A DNA stretch of 64,000 nt from an uncultured Hyphomicrobiales bacterium (GTDB lineage: Bacteria; Pseudomonadota; Alphaproteobacteria; Rhizobiales; Devosiaceae), in NCBI GenBank assembly GCA_903828145.1, contig CAIKKY010000021.1, forward strand, positions 1 through 64,000. Reading direction: 5' to 3'. This document shows positions 40,402 to 48,908 of this stretch, piece by piece; the first letter of the stretch is position 1, and each line of letters begins with the position of its first letter. A model generated the notes under the pieces. The model saw nothing but the letters and a program-made list of their open reading frames with translations, did not search any database and was not told the origin of the DNA. The translations under genes were made by a program, and so were the position numbers.

Positions 40402-40513
40402 AGTAATTATAAAGTATTGGCACCATATATTTCAATTATAAAATTGGCGCTGTTCGCAACGATGAAGCCCAGTTTTTTCAAAGCGAGATGCACCAGACAT
40501 GACGACTGATGCT

Positions 40514-40674
40514 TTATAGCGTCCGTGGCACATCTTCGCGCAGCGCCGGGAATCCTTTTTGAGCGCCTCATCTTTCGAAGGAACCAGCATGAGGCGCAAC
40601 ATAGGTTTCGCCGCAATGTCGAAAAAAGGGCCAAGCCCGCGCAGCAAAGCCTTGGATATCCCTCGCAGGGACAA
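40514..40674 (-). pseudogene. small conserved-type ORF with a one-base frameshift
   Basis: From a TTG at 40674 the frame encodes a short protein with the segment GLGPFFDIAAKPMLRLML. It then hits a run of five A (forward T 40556-40560) in the ...DEALKK codons. Adding one base to that run restores a frame that continues GFPALREDVPRTL and stops at 40514, about 53 residues in all. The layout (amphipathic start, F-DIA motif, acidic/basic helix with ALREDV at the end) resembles small Rhizobiales proteins of unknown function. It is either a genuine frameshift or a homopolymer sequencing error. Confidence 0.5.
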
Positions 40675-40764
40675 TCAAGATTGACCTTTATTGTCCTGCA
40701 GAGCCATGATCCTAACCCTCAAGCAAAGACTACAGGGAAAATCCTACCGGCATAAAAATGTAGC

Positions 40765-41160
40765 TTAGTCAAAATCCTCCCCGTCCCCCATCAATCGGTC
40801 CACTTCGCGGCGTTCGCGTTTGGTGGGGCGGCCGGTGCCGGGGTCGCGTTGGGCGAACAGCGGGTTGGGCGGGGCTTTGGGCGGGGGCGGCGGGGACAGG
40901 TCTTCGTACAGGAGCGCCGCTTCGCTGGCCGGTCCGCGCCGTTGCCCGGGGTCCAGCACGCGCCACACGACAATGCGGGTGCCGAGCGCAAAGGTCAGCA
41001 CATCGCCCGCGCCCACCTTGTGGTCGCTGGCATCGGTGCGGATCGCGTTGACCCGCACCACACCGGATTCAATGAATTTTTGCGCCAGCGTGCGCGATTT
41101 CACCGCGCGCGCGAAAAACAGCCACTTGTCGAGCCGCTGTCTGCCGCCCGCCCCGGTCAC
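40765..41160 (-). CDS. S4-domain RNA-binding protein (Hsp15-like)
   Basis: 131 residues with an N-terminal S4 domain (RLDKWLFFARAVKSRTLAQ, then GVVRVNAIRTDASDHKVGAGD) and a Pro-rich, basic tail. Hsp15 binds stalled 50S subunits carrying nascent chains. The start is GTG, overlapping the helicase stop as GTGA, a pairing conserved in alphaproteobacteria. Confidence 0.92.
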   Translation of the reverse strand: MTGAGGRQRLDKWLFFARAVKSRTLAQKFIESGVVRVNAIRTDASDHKVGAGDVLTFALGTRIVVWRVLDPGQRRGPASEAALLYEDLSPPPPPKAPPNPLFAQRDPGTGRPTKRERREVDRLMGDGEDFD

Positions 41161-44117
41161 TCGCCCTGCTGACCCTTGAGTTTCAACAGCGCGGCCCAGG
41201 GCGAATTGGGATCGACGACCGTCGGCTTCCGATCCTCACGCGGACGATGCTCGCGCCAATCCTCACGCGGCTTGTCGAAGCGCTTGCCTCCCTTGGGGCC
41301 GGCATTGCCCGCAGGCTTGCCTGCCCGGCCATCGGCCTCGCCCCGGTTGGGACGCGGACCCTTGAAGCGCGGCCTGCCGTCAGCAGCCTCACCGCCCTCA
41401 CGGGCTTCGCGACGGAACTTCGGGCGGGCCTCCTGGGCCTCACCGGCCACAGCGTCGGGCTGGGCGTGGCGCTGGTGGCGCACGGTATTTTCGGGGCGGC
41501 GACCGCCCGGAGACCAGACTTCATCGAATTCGGGCTCGGGCTTCGCCTCGGGTTCGCTCGTGGCCTCGGGCGCCGGTGCACCCAGATCGGCCGCAGCCGC
41601 ATCCACCACAGCCGCCTCGGCGTCTGGATGGGCGCCTTCAACCGCCTCGGTCGCGGCGGCATTGGTCGCGGCCTCAGGCGCGGCAACCGGCTTCGGCGTG
41701 CGGCGCAGGCGATAGCCGAGCGAGGTCAGAATGGCGCTGAAATCCGCCCCGGCCGTGCCGAGCAGCGAGGTCATTTCAACCGTCACGCGGAAGCCATTGC
41801 CCTCGGCAGCCCCGGCCGGGACCTCGCCCTGATGCGACTTCGCATCCAGCGCAATCAGCGGGCGGATGATATCGGCCAGCCGTTCGAGAATATCCACGCG
41901 CACGGCCCGCGTTCCGGCCAGCTTGAAGCCCGCCAGTTCATAGAGCCTGGGGTTGACCGCCGGATCAACAGTAAACGAGGTGCGACCCGAGAGAACGATC
42001 TGCGGCAATTCGGCCACGCCCGGCTGGCGCACGCCGCCATGCTTCAGCGTGTAGAGAATCAGCGCCAGTTCGCGCGGGGCCGGCTTCAGGCTCTGCGGCA
42101 GGTAGATGTGATAGGCGCCAAACTTCACGCCAAGCTTGCGCAGCTTGCCGCGCACATCCTGATCGAGCCCCTTCACCTCATCGGCAACCGCCGAGCGCGC
42201 CAGAATGCCCATGTTTTCGTAAAGCTGGAACGCAAGCCCGCGCGCCACGCCCTCGATATCGTTTGGCGCTTCCAGCGCCAGAACCGGCTCAAGCTGCGTG
42301 TTGATCTGGTGGCGAAGCCACAGGGTGAGACGGTCCTGAACCCGTTCAAGTTCCGGGCCCGACAGGGTTTCGTCGGCCAGAACGATCACGCGGGGCGCAT
42401 AAAGCTGCTCCCCCTCGGCCAACAGCGCCACCACCTGGCCGCGCCAGCGGATATGGCCATCGGTCGAGAGCACGAATTCCTCGTTGGGCCCGGTGGCCAC
42501 ACGCTCGGCGCGCCGGGCGATTTCAGGCGCTACCACCTGGGCGGCCGCCGCCGCGACGCCCTTGGCATCACCGCCTTCGGACCGGGCTAAGGTAAAGCGG
42601 AACCCTTCGATCGAACCGATCACATGTCCCTCGAGGCTCACTTCGCCGCGGTCGTTAATTTCAGGCGATACCATGTGCTTGTCTCTCAAATGGCGCATCA
42701 GAACCGAAGTGCGCCGGTCAACAAAACGTTGCGTGAGTTTTTCATGCAACGCGTCACTCAACCGGTCTTCGATGTCGCGCGTCTTTTCGCGCCAATGGCT
42801 TGGGTCTTCAAGCCAGTTCTTTCGGTTGGCAACAAAGGTCCAGGTCCGGATCTGCCTGATCCGATTGCTGAGCGTATCGATGTCGCCGCTCGTATTGTCG
42901 CAAAAACGAACCTGTTCGTCCATAAAGCCTTCGTCGAGAAAGCCCTTTCGAGTCAAATCCATATAAAGCCGCGTAATGATCTCGCCATGCTGGGCCGGCG
43001 AGATGTCGCGATAGTCGGGCAAACCGCAGCAATCCCACAGGAGCCGTACCGCCTCTTCGCTGGTTGCCCGGGCCCCGGCTTCGTTACGCGCCACAAACTC
43101 CAGCGCGTGCTGATCGGTTGCCATCGGCACCCGCGTCAGTGTTTTGATCTGGGGCGTGGCATCAAGGCTGGCGCGCAGATGCTCGAGCGAGCGGAAATCG
43201 AGATCGGGGTTGCGCCACTGCACCACGCGCACCGGCTCGAAATCATGGGTTTCAAGCTGCTTGACCAGCTCTTCGTCGAAATCGGCGGCATTGGCCGTCA
43301 CCCCGAACGTACCGTTGAGCATATGCCGGCCGGCGCGACCGGCAATCTGCCCGAACTCCGCCGGCGTCAGCGGACGTGTCTGGCGGCCGTCGAACTTGTG
43401 GTCATCGGCAAAGGCAACGTGGTGCACGTCCAGGTTGAGCCCCATGCCAATGGCATCGGTGGCCACCAGAAAATCGACATCCCCGTTCTGGTACATATCG
43501 ACCTGCGCATTGCGGGTGCGCGGGCTGAGGGCGCCCATCACCACTGCGGCCCCGCCGCGCTCGCGCCGGATCAGTTCGGCAATGGCATAGACCTGGCTGG
43601 CGGAAAACGCGACGATGGCCGATCGCTTCGGCTGGCGCGAAATTTTCTTCGATCCGGCATAGGTCAGCTGCGAAAAGCGCGGCCGGTGGATGATTTCAGC
43701 CGAGGGCAGCAGGGTGCGGATCAGCGGCGCCATGGTCGCCGCGCCCAATAGCAGCGTTTCGCTGAGGCCGCGCGCATGCAGCAGCCGATTGGTGAAAATA
43801 TGCCCCCGGTCGAAATCCGTCGCGACCTGGATTTCGTCAATCGCCACGCATTCAACCGGCACATCGAGCGGCATGGCCTCGACCGTCGCCACCCAGTAGC
43901 GCGCCTTGGCCGGCACAATCCGTTCTTCGCCAGTCACCAGCGCCACATTGGCCGCGCCGACCCGCGCCACAACCTTGTGATAGACCTCGCGCGCCAACAG
44001 CCGCAGCGGCAGCCCGATCATGCCCGACCGATGCGCCAGCATGCGTTCGATCGCAAAGAAAGTCTTGCCGGTATTGGTGGGGCCAAGCACGGCCTTGATC
44101 GACGATGGGGCGGTCAT
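41157..44117 (-). CDS. Suv3-like DEAD-family RNA helicase
   Basis: 986 residues from MTAPSSIKAV (upstream codons lack coding character). The helicase core has Walker A GPTNTGKTF, Walker B IDEIQ, motif VMGALSPRTRNAQVD, ATDAIGMGLNLDV and QIAGRAGR. The Suv3 C-terminal domains follow. The last 180 residues are low-complexity Ala/Pro/Glu then Arg/Gly-rich (RPRFKGPRPNRG), likely RNA-binding. Mitochondrial Suv3 works with an exonuclease in RNA turnover; the bacterial role is less clear. Coupled to the S4 gene. Confidence 0.92.
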   Translation of the reverse strand: MTAPSSIKAVLGPTNTGKTFFAIERMLAHRSGMIGLPLRLLAREVYHKVVARVGAANVALVTGEERIVPAKARYWVATVEAMPLDVPVECVAIDEIQVATDFDRGHIFTNRLLHARGLSETLLLGAATMAPLIRTLLPSAEIIHRPRFSQLTYAGSKKISRQPKRSAIVAFSASQVYAIAELIRRERGGAAVVMGALSPRTRNAQVDMYQNGDVDFLVATDAIGMGLNLDVHHVAFADDHKFDGRQTRPLTPAEFGQIAGRAGRHMLNGTFGVTANAADFDEELVKQLETHDFEPVRVVQWRNPDLDFRSLEHLRASLDATPQIKTLTRVPMATDQHALEFVARNEAGARATSEEAVRLLWDCCGLPDYRDISPAQHGEIITRLYMDLTRKGFLDEGFMDEQVRFCDNTSGDIDTLSNRIRQIRTWTFVANRKNWLEDPSHWREKTRDIEDRLSDALHEKLTQRFVDRRTSVLMRHLRDKHMVSPEINDRGEVSLEGHVIGSIEGFRFTLARSEGGDAKGVAAAAAQVVAPEIARRAERVATGPNEEFVLSTDGHIRWRGQVVALLAEGEQLYAPRVIVLADETLSGPELERVQDRLTLWLRHQINTQLEPVLALEAPNDIEGVARGLAFQLYENMGILARSAVADEVKGLDQDVRGKLRKLGVKFGAYHIYLPQSLKPAPRELALILYTLKHGGVRQPGVAELPQIVLSGRTSFTVDPAVNPRLYELAGFKLAGTRAVRVDILERLADIIRPLIALDAKSHQGEVPAGAAEGNGFRVTVEMTSLLGTAGADFSAILTSLGYRLRRTPKPVAAPEAATNAAATEAVEGAHPDAEAAVVDAAAADLGAPAPEATSEPEAKPEPEFDEVWSPGGRRPENTVRHQRHAQPDAVAGEAQEARPKFRREAREGGEAADGRPRFKGPRPNRGEADGRAGKPAGNAGPKGGKRFDKPREDWREHRPREDRKPTVVDPNSPWAALLKLKGQQGE

Positions 44118-44590
44118 GACGCCAAACTCAGAGGAGGTCCGGGGCGCTGGGGCGTGTCCCAATCTGGCACACAATCAGACGCAAAACCGGGCCTCGGTTA
44201 ACAAAGGGAACGGGACCGGAACAAACCGGGTCAGAATCAGTGCCGACTCACAAAACGCGTTTTGTTCTCCACCATGCGTGGTGCCACCCGTGGGGCTGCA
44301 CCACTAAACGCCCGTCCAGACAGCGGATTCGGCACGTTGGCGGTTAACATGGGTTACCAGGCGATGAATTTCCACCCGCTTCCGCGCCAATTACCCGCTT
44401 TCCTACCCAATCGTTAACGCCCCATCCGGGTTTTTTTCTTTCTCGTTAACAATCCACGTGCCGGAAACCGGCCCTCATGCGGTCTGTTGGTAACAAAAAA
44501 CCCCATTGACCGTGCCATTTCGGCACAGGCGATAGTTTAACGAAGCGCTAACCATAATTTTGGACGGCAGGCTGGCGGGGCGCGCTCCGC
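44118..44590. other. intergenic region rich in GTTAAC sites
   Basis: No gene is supported in these 473 bases. Four GTTAAC palindromes occur at 44197, 44343, 44413 and 44445. A TTAA-N7-CTAA element at 44537-44551 is one mismatch from the CtrA box TTAA-N7-TTAA. A small hairpin GTGCC-ATTTC-GGCAC lies at 44511-44525 and a T7 tract around 44431. It holds the 3' flank of the M48 gene and the promoter of the helicase operon. The composition is more AT-rich than the genes on either side. Confidence 0.5.
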
Positions 44591-46084
44591 CTATTCCATC
44601 ACCACGATTTTAAAGCGGTCGCCCGCCTTCAGCGTATCGCCGGGGAACAGGTTGTTGAGAATGTAGAAGAGGTCCGCCCCCTTCTGCAGCCCGTTCATCC
44701 GCCGCGCGAGCGAATCCGCCGTATCGAGCGGTCCGGCGGTGACAAGCCGCACCACCATCTGGCGGATGCCGCTGAAATCCCTGCCCTCGGCAACCCGGAA
44801 GCTTTTAAGCGTATCGTCTGCCGCCTTGGCAAAGGCCGGGCTGTCGTAGCGGGCCGCAAAGATGAAGCGGTAGACCCGCGCCTCGTAGCGCACCACCGAC
44901 ACCCGGAAGTTCCAGTCCGGCGTCACCGCCACGCCCGTGGCCATATCGAGCCCATTGGCGCTGTCGCGGCGCACCGAACCGGGCTGTAGCCCCGCGATCC
45001 AGCCCGATTTGAGATAATCCTCAAGCGGCATGGTTTCGGGCACTTCGGCGCTATCAAACCGCACCGCCTCACCCTCACCGGCCACGCCGACGACCGCGCC
45101 CTTGGCGATTTGCAGGCTGTAATTGGCGGGAACGCTGAAGGTGAATTTCAGCGGCTGGTTGACATAGCGATGCCCCACAATGGCGCCCTGCGCCGGGCTA
45201 TCGCCAAACGCCAGCCCGTCAATGCCACTGAGATACCCGGCCCGATCGGTCTCGCCGAGCCCCGGCGCCCCAAAGAAAGCCCGGGCGGTTTCGGTGGCCT
45301 TCTGGATACGGTCCGGCGTCGAGGGGTGCGACGACAGGAAGTCATCGCTCTGGTCAGGCGTCGCGGCCGCGCTCGAAAAACGGGCGAACCGCGCCATGGC
45401 ACTGAGGAATCGCGCCGCCGCATGCGGATCATAACCGGCCTTCCCGGCGATCATGATGCCTTCCTTGTCGGCTGCCAGTTCCTGCGCCTGGCTGAAGGCG
45501 GCGAGCGACAGCTTGTTGCGATTGGCCGATTGATCGGTCGACACATCGTCGCCGAACACGTCCGTCACCACCTTGTCGACCACTTCGCTGGTCTTCTGCC
45601 GCTGCGTCCGGGCGCGGGCATGCTTGAGTGTGACGTGGGCAATTTCATGCGCCAGCACTGCGGCCAGTTCGCTGGTATCCGACGCCAGCGCCAGAATGCC
45701 GCGCGTGACATAAACATAGCCGCCAGGCAGCGCGAAGGCGTTGACCTCGGCCGTATCGAGAATGGTCACGGTAAACTTCTGGTTCGGCTGGTCTGCTGCG
45801 GCCAGCAACCGCCCAACAATGCGCGCCAGCATGATTTCCGCCGGACGATCCGCAAAAATGCCGCCATAGGAGGCGACAATGCGCGGATGCTCGCGCGCGC
45901 CAATCGCATCTTCCTCGGGGTCAAGGCTCTCGCTGGCAATCGTCGGCGGGGCGAGCGGCGGCCGCGCCGGAGACTGCGCCCCCTGCGGCATGAAGCTCGA
46001 GCAACCCGAAAGCAGGAATGCCAGCAGCAGGCCCGCAGACGGCAACCAGCGCGGGGCGATGCGACGCAATCCGGGCGTGATCAT
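44591..46084 (-). CDS. M48 family metalloprotease, lipoprotein (BepA-like)
   Basis: 497 residues from MITPGLRRI. A lipoprotein signal ends in LLSGC (Cys about 28). The zinc site HEIAH with the third ligand in ELAADKEG is intact. The C-terminal domain includes a LysM-like end (LFPGDTLKAGDRFKIVV). Such periplasmic proteases degrade misfolded outer-membrane proteins and help assembly. The start is preferred over an upstream ATG (46120), which would precede the signal peptide with an Arg-rich extension. Confidence 0.9.
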   Translation of the reverse strand: MITPGLRRIAPRWLPSAGLLLAFLLSGCSSFMPQGAQSPARPPLAPPTIASESLDPEEDAIGAREHPRIVASYGGIFADRPAEIMLARIVGRLLAAADQPNQKFTVTILDTAEVNAFALPGGYVYVTRGILALASDTSELAAVLAHEIAHVTLKHARARTQRQKTSEVVDKVVTDVFGDDVSTDQSANRNKLSLAAFSQAQELAADKEGIMIAGKAGYDPHAAARFLSAMARFARFSSAAATPDQSDDFLSSHPSTPDRIQKATETARAFFGAPGLGETDRAGYLSGIDGLAFGDSPAQGAIVGHRYVNQPLKFTFSVPANYSLQIAKGAVVGVAGEGEAVRFDSAEVPETMPLEDYLKSGWIAGLQPGSVRRDSANGLDMATGVAVTPDWNFRVSVVRYEARVYRFIFAARYDSPAFAKAADDTLKSFRVAEGRDFSGIRQMVVRLVTAGPLDTADSLARRMNGLQKGADLFYILNNLFPGDTLKAGDRFKIVVME

Positions 46085-46569
46085 GGCCGCACCGCCCCGT
46101 GCGCGCAAAACCGGGCGCACTGACGCCGCACGCCCGATGGGGCGTGGCCATGAAAACCGGCGGCTTTGGCATTCCCGGCGCTGAAGGTCACGGCGCTTTC
46201 GCCTCTGATGCTGGATAGGCCGGCCGCCCCGCTCCGCTCTGGAGGCATCCGGTTCCGAAATAAGGTAAAGGTCCGCACGGCCTTAGCAAGTTCCTTCGCG
46301 CACCGATCCTCGAAAATTGCCTCTTGCGGATCGGGCGCCGGCCATGGCCTGCGCACCAGCCCCGATCTCCCGAGCCCATCTCGATAGGCAGACGGCCCGC
46401 GTGGCGACCCCGCTTGAGGCGGCACCCTAACAGAAATTGCGGCGATTTCCTGACGCCTCGGTGACAGTGGAGGACCAGGCCCCTAGGTCTTGCGGCGAAC
46501 CCGAATATACCGAATATACCAACTATACCGTATAAATGCGTTCAGGGGCCCCCGGTTAGGCTCGTTGAA
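46085..46569. other. intergenic region before the Rossmann-fold gene
   Basis: No supported gene in 485 bases. A 114-codon open frame on the minus strand runs through here, but it has no recognisable domain, only GC-driven codon bias. Seen: a small palindrome CGCCC-GATG-GGGCG (about 46131-46144) before the M48 gene and the 9-bp repeats at 46501-46536. Confidence 0.45.
46501..46536. repeat. four imperfect 9-bp tandem repeats (CCGAATATA-type)
   Basis: CCGAATATA occurs twice in perfect tandem, followed by CCAACTATA and CCGTATAAA. The block is AT-rich in a GC-rich context, 34 bases before the ATG at 46570. It could be an operator or simply the promoter (TATAAA resembles a -10). Confidence 0.6.
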
Positions 46570-47274
46570 ATGGCCCTGTTCGCCGCCTCTTGGCCAAAGA
46601 CGCCACCCCCGTTCCGCGCGAACCTCTCGGGCGCCATCGGGCTGTGGTCGCGCGGACGACGGCAGGCCCGGGCCTGGGCTCCGCATATCGCCCGCTGCCA
46701 TGCCGAAATCGCAGCGGCCCTCGACACCCTGCCCGCCCGGCGCACCGTCGCCGTTCTGGGCTCGGGCCCGCTGTTCGATGTGCCAATGCCGCTGCTGACG
46801 CGCGCCTTTGGCCGCGTGCTGCTCATCGACCACGCCCATATCGCGGCTTTTCGCGCACCAGTTGGCGCCGAGCGCCAGTGGCGCGACCTCGCCGGCCCCG
46901 GCGCGCTCGATTTTCTGGCAAACATCTCTGATCTTGATTGGGTGATTTCGCTGAACCTTGTGAGCCAGATGGCCCGCGTAGCCGATAACCCCCGCGCCAT
47001 CGTGGCCACGCACCTCAGCGATCTGGCGCGGCTGAACAAGCCCGTGACCCTCATTTCCGATCTCCGCTACGAAACCCGCACGCCATCTGGCGCGCTGGCC
47101 GAGCGTATCGACCTCTGGCACGGCGAACCCGCCCCCACCCCAGGTGCGACCTGGCCCTGGACGGTGGCCCCGCGGGGCGAAGAGGGCCCGAACGAGCGCA
47201 TTCACACAGTGGCGGCGTGGCGCAGCTGGGGCAAACCGGTCAACCGGGTTCCCATCGCAGGCGCCATTTGCTAG
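46570..47274 (+). CDS. conserved hypothetical protein, Rossmann-like
   Basis: 234 residues. The strand-loop VAVLGSGPLFDVP followed by VLLIDHAHI looks like a nucleotide- or SAM-binding Rossmann start. WVISLNLVSQM further on resembles methyltransferase strand 4. Catalytic residues cannot be assigned. The C-terminal part (ERIHTVAAWRSWGKPVNRVP) is likely conserved. It ends 16 bases before tRNA-Arg. Confidence 0.65.
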   Translation: MALFAASWPKTPPPFRANLSGAIGLWSRGRRQARAWAPHIARCHAEIAAALDTLPARRTVAVLGSGPLFDVPMPLLTRAFGRVLLIDHAHIAAFRAPVGAERQWRDLAGPGALDFLANISDLDWVISLNLVSQMARVADNPRAIVATHLSDLARLNKPVTLISDLRYETRTPSGALAERIDLWHGEPAPTPGATWPWTVAPRGEEGPNERIHTVAAWRSWGKPVNRVPIAGAIC

Positions 47275-47290
47275 GGAGATTTGCCTGGTC

Positions 47291-47367
47291 GACCCCGTAG
47301 CTCAGCAGGATAGAGCACAGGATTCCTAATCCTGGGGTCGCGCGTTCGAATCGCGTCGGGGTCACCA
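47291..47367 (+). tRNA. tRNA-Arg (anticodon CCU)
   Basis: The acceptor stem GACCCCG pairs with CGGGGTC. The D-arm is GCTC...GAGC. The anticodon stem-loop is CAGGA-TTCCTAA-TCCTG with anticodon CCT (reads AGG). The T-arm is GCGCG-TTCGAAT-CGCG, and CCA is encoded. 77 bases in all. Confidence 0.97.
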
Positions 47368-47420
47368 GGCCTTCGTTTCAGGGATGGAAATGTGGCCCAA
47401 GCGGCGGCTGAGGCTTTGCC

Positions 47421-47702
47421 TTAGTCGACGAGCCGGCCGAGTGTCCGGGCAACCCGCCGCCAGCGGCCGAGTTCAGCGCCATCGGAGCGGTTTGCCGCCT
47501 CTTCCAGACGCAGCGCGATAAGGGCACGCGTGGGGCGCGGTGCGGCGAGCGTTGCAAAAGCGAGGCGGTCGATCTCCGCCCGGCCAACACGGGCCGGGGC
47601 GACGACATAATCATACAGCGTCGCGCCAAGGGCGAGCACCAGCGGCACCACCACAAACGCCAGCAAACCGGCAAACCCAATCAGTTGAACCATCGCCGCC
47701 AC
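47421..47702 (-). CDS. small membrane-anchored hypothetical protein
   Basis: 93 residues from a GTG, or 90 from MVQLIGF at 47693. One long N-terminal hydrophobic helix (about 7-32) is followed by a soluble Arg/Ala-rich helical tail (RRVARTLGRLVD at the end). No family recognised. Open frame length and position are the only support beyond the helix. Confidence 0.55.
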   Translation of the reverse strand: MAAMVQLIGFAGLLAFVVVPLVLALGATLYDYVVAPARVGRAEIDRLAFATLAAPRPTRALIALRLEEAANRSDGAELGRWRRVARTLGRLVD

Positions 47703-47828
47703 AGAACTTCCGCACCACAGTTAACGCAGCTAAAGCCCGCGCCACGAGCCGGGTAAAGGGCAAAAGGGCGGATTGTCCCCAAAATGGATGAAACTATCCA
47801 CAGGCTCGGTGCGGGTTTGCCTCAGCCC

Positions 47829-48086
47829 TCACCGGATGATTTCAATGGCGAGCGCATGCAGCCCCGCCGCAAACTCGTCCGCCAGCGCGGCGTTGATCTG
47901 CCGGTGCTGCTCAAGTCGCGACTTGCCCACGAGCCCCGGGGCGGCGATGCGAACCCGAAAATGGCTCTCGCCTTCGGCCCGCGCGCCAGCATGGCCGGCG
48001 TGGCGCGCGCTTTCGTCGATGACTTCAAGATGGCTTGGCGTGAATTTGACCGAAAGTTTTTCAACAATGACATCGCGAACGGACAT
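47829..48086 (-). CDS. BolA family protein
   Basis: 85 residues with the class II KH-like BolA fold: KFTPSHLEVIDES, then SHFRVRIAAPG, and the signature RLEQHRQINAALADEFAAGLHAL with the conserved His. BolA proteins pair with monothiol glutaredoxins to carry [2Fe-2S] clusters and influence morphology. Divergent from the J-protein gene, a conserved arrangement. Confidence 0.92.
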   Translation of the reverse strand: MSVRDVIVEKLSVKFTPSHLEVIDESARHAGHAGARAEGESHFRVRIAAPGLVGKSRLEQHRQINAALADEFAAGLHALAIEIIR

Positions 48087-48134
48087 ATGAGTTCAGGCTC
48101 CCTCGTTCCTCGTTTGAAGTTTTGACTACGGCCG

Positions 48135-48779
48135 ATGAAATTCGATTCCAAATATTTCGACCGCATCCGTATCCGCTCCCGGCAACCCGAGGAACCGGAA
48201 CAGATCGTCCCGCCTTGCGCCTGGGAAGGCTGCGAGCAGCCGGGCAATTATCGGGCACCCAAAGGCAACCGCGCCGAGGGAGAGTATCACCATTTCTGCC
48301 TCGAGCATGTGCGCCACTATAATCAGGTGTTCAATTTCTTCGCCGGCATGAAGCCCGAGGAGATGGAACGAACGCTGCACCGCGAGCGCGAAACGGATGG
48401 GCGGCCCAGCTGGGGCATGGGCGCCAAGCCGGGCGCTTCGGCCCCGCACATGCCCAAGGGCGCCCCGCGCGCCACCGCCGACAAGCGCTTCAACGATGCC
48501 TTTGGTGTGTTCGCGCGCTACCGCCGCTACCAGCAGAAGGCTGAGACAACCGCGCCGAAGGCCCGGGCTCGCCCGGTGAATGAGCTCGATCGCCGCGCCT
48601 TCGAAACGCTGGGGTTTTCGACGGTTGCCCCGCCCGATGAAATTCGCGGGGCCTATAAAAGCCTCGTGAAGCTGCACCACCCCGACGTGAACGGCGGCGA
48701 CAAGAGCGCCGAAGATCGGCTGCGCGCCGTGATCTCGGCCTATACGCACCTGAAGCAGAAGGGCTTTGTCGGCAAATAG
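48135..48779 (+). CDS. J-domain protein (C-terminal DnaJ domain)
   Basis: 214 residues. The J domain is at the C-terminus (about 152-212): RRAFETLGFSTVAPPDEI, KLHHPDV with the HPD motif that stimulates DnaK, and an ending helix IV. The N-terminal 100 residues include a Cys-containing segment (PCAWEGCEQPGNYRAP) and HHFCLEHVRHYNQ, a possible zinc site. Such proteins precede cobS in many Rhizobiales. Confidence 0.9.
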   Translation: MKFDSKYFDRIRIRSRQPEEPEQIVPPCAWEGCEQPGNYRAPKGNRAEGEYHHFCLEHVRHYNQVFNFFAGMKPEEMERTLHRERETDGRPSWGMGAKPGASAPHMPKGAPRATADKRFNDAFGVFARYRRYQQKAETTAPKARARPVNELDRRAFETLGFSTVAPPDEIRGAYKSLVKLHHPDVNGGDKSAEDRLRAVISAYTHLKQKGFVGK

Positions 48780-48908
48780 CCGCCCCCCCTCGCCAAAGGC
48801 GCGCTGCCTTTTTGCCCGGCTTACGCCCTACCCCTCATCCGCCGTACCTGATATAGACCCCGCAAACGGCCATCGGCCCCCGTCATTGATGTCAAAGAGC
48901 CCCACGAC

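Noticed and set aside
40589-40684. 31-codon plus-strand ORF (MRRNIGFAAM...) with AAGGA upstream
   Set aside because: Too short to support by sequence alone and antisense to the frameshifted small gene, which explains the region better.
44491-44525. Hairpin GTGCC/GGCAC with a T-run after the M48 gene as a terminator
   Set aside because: The T-run lies about 14 bases beyond the stem, too far for a standard intrinsic terminator.
46081-46425. 114-codon minus-strand ORF upstream of the M48 gene
   Set aside because: No domain, signal or ribosome-binding site, low-complexity Arg/Gly/Pro composition and overlap with the 5' end of the M48 gene.
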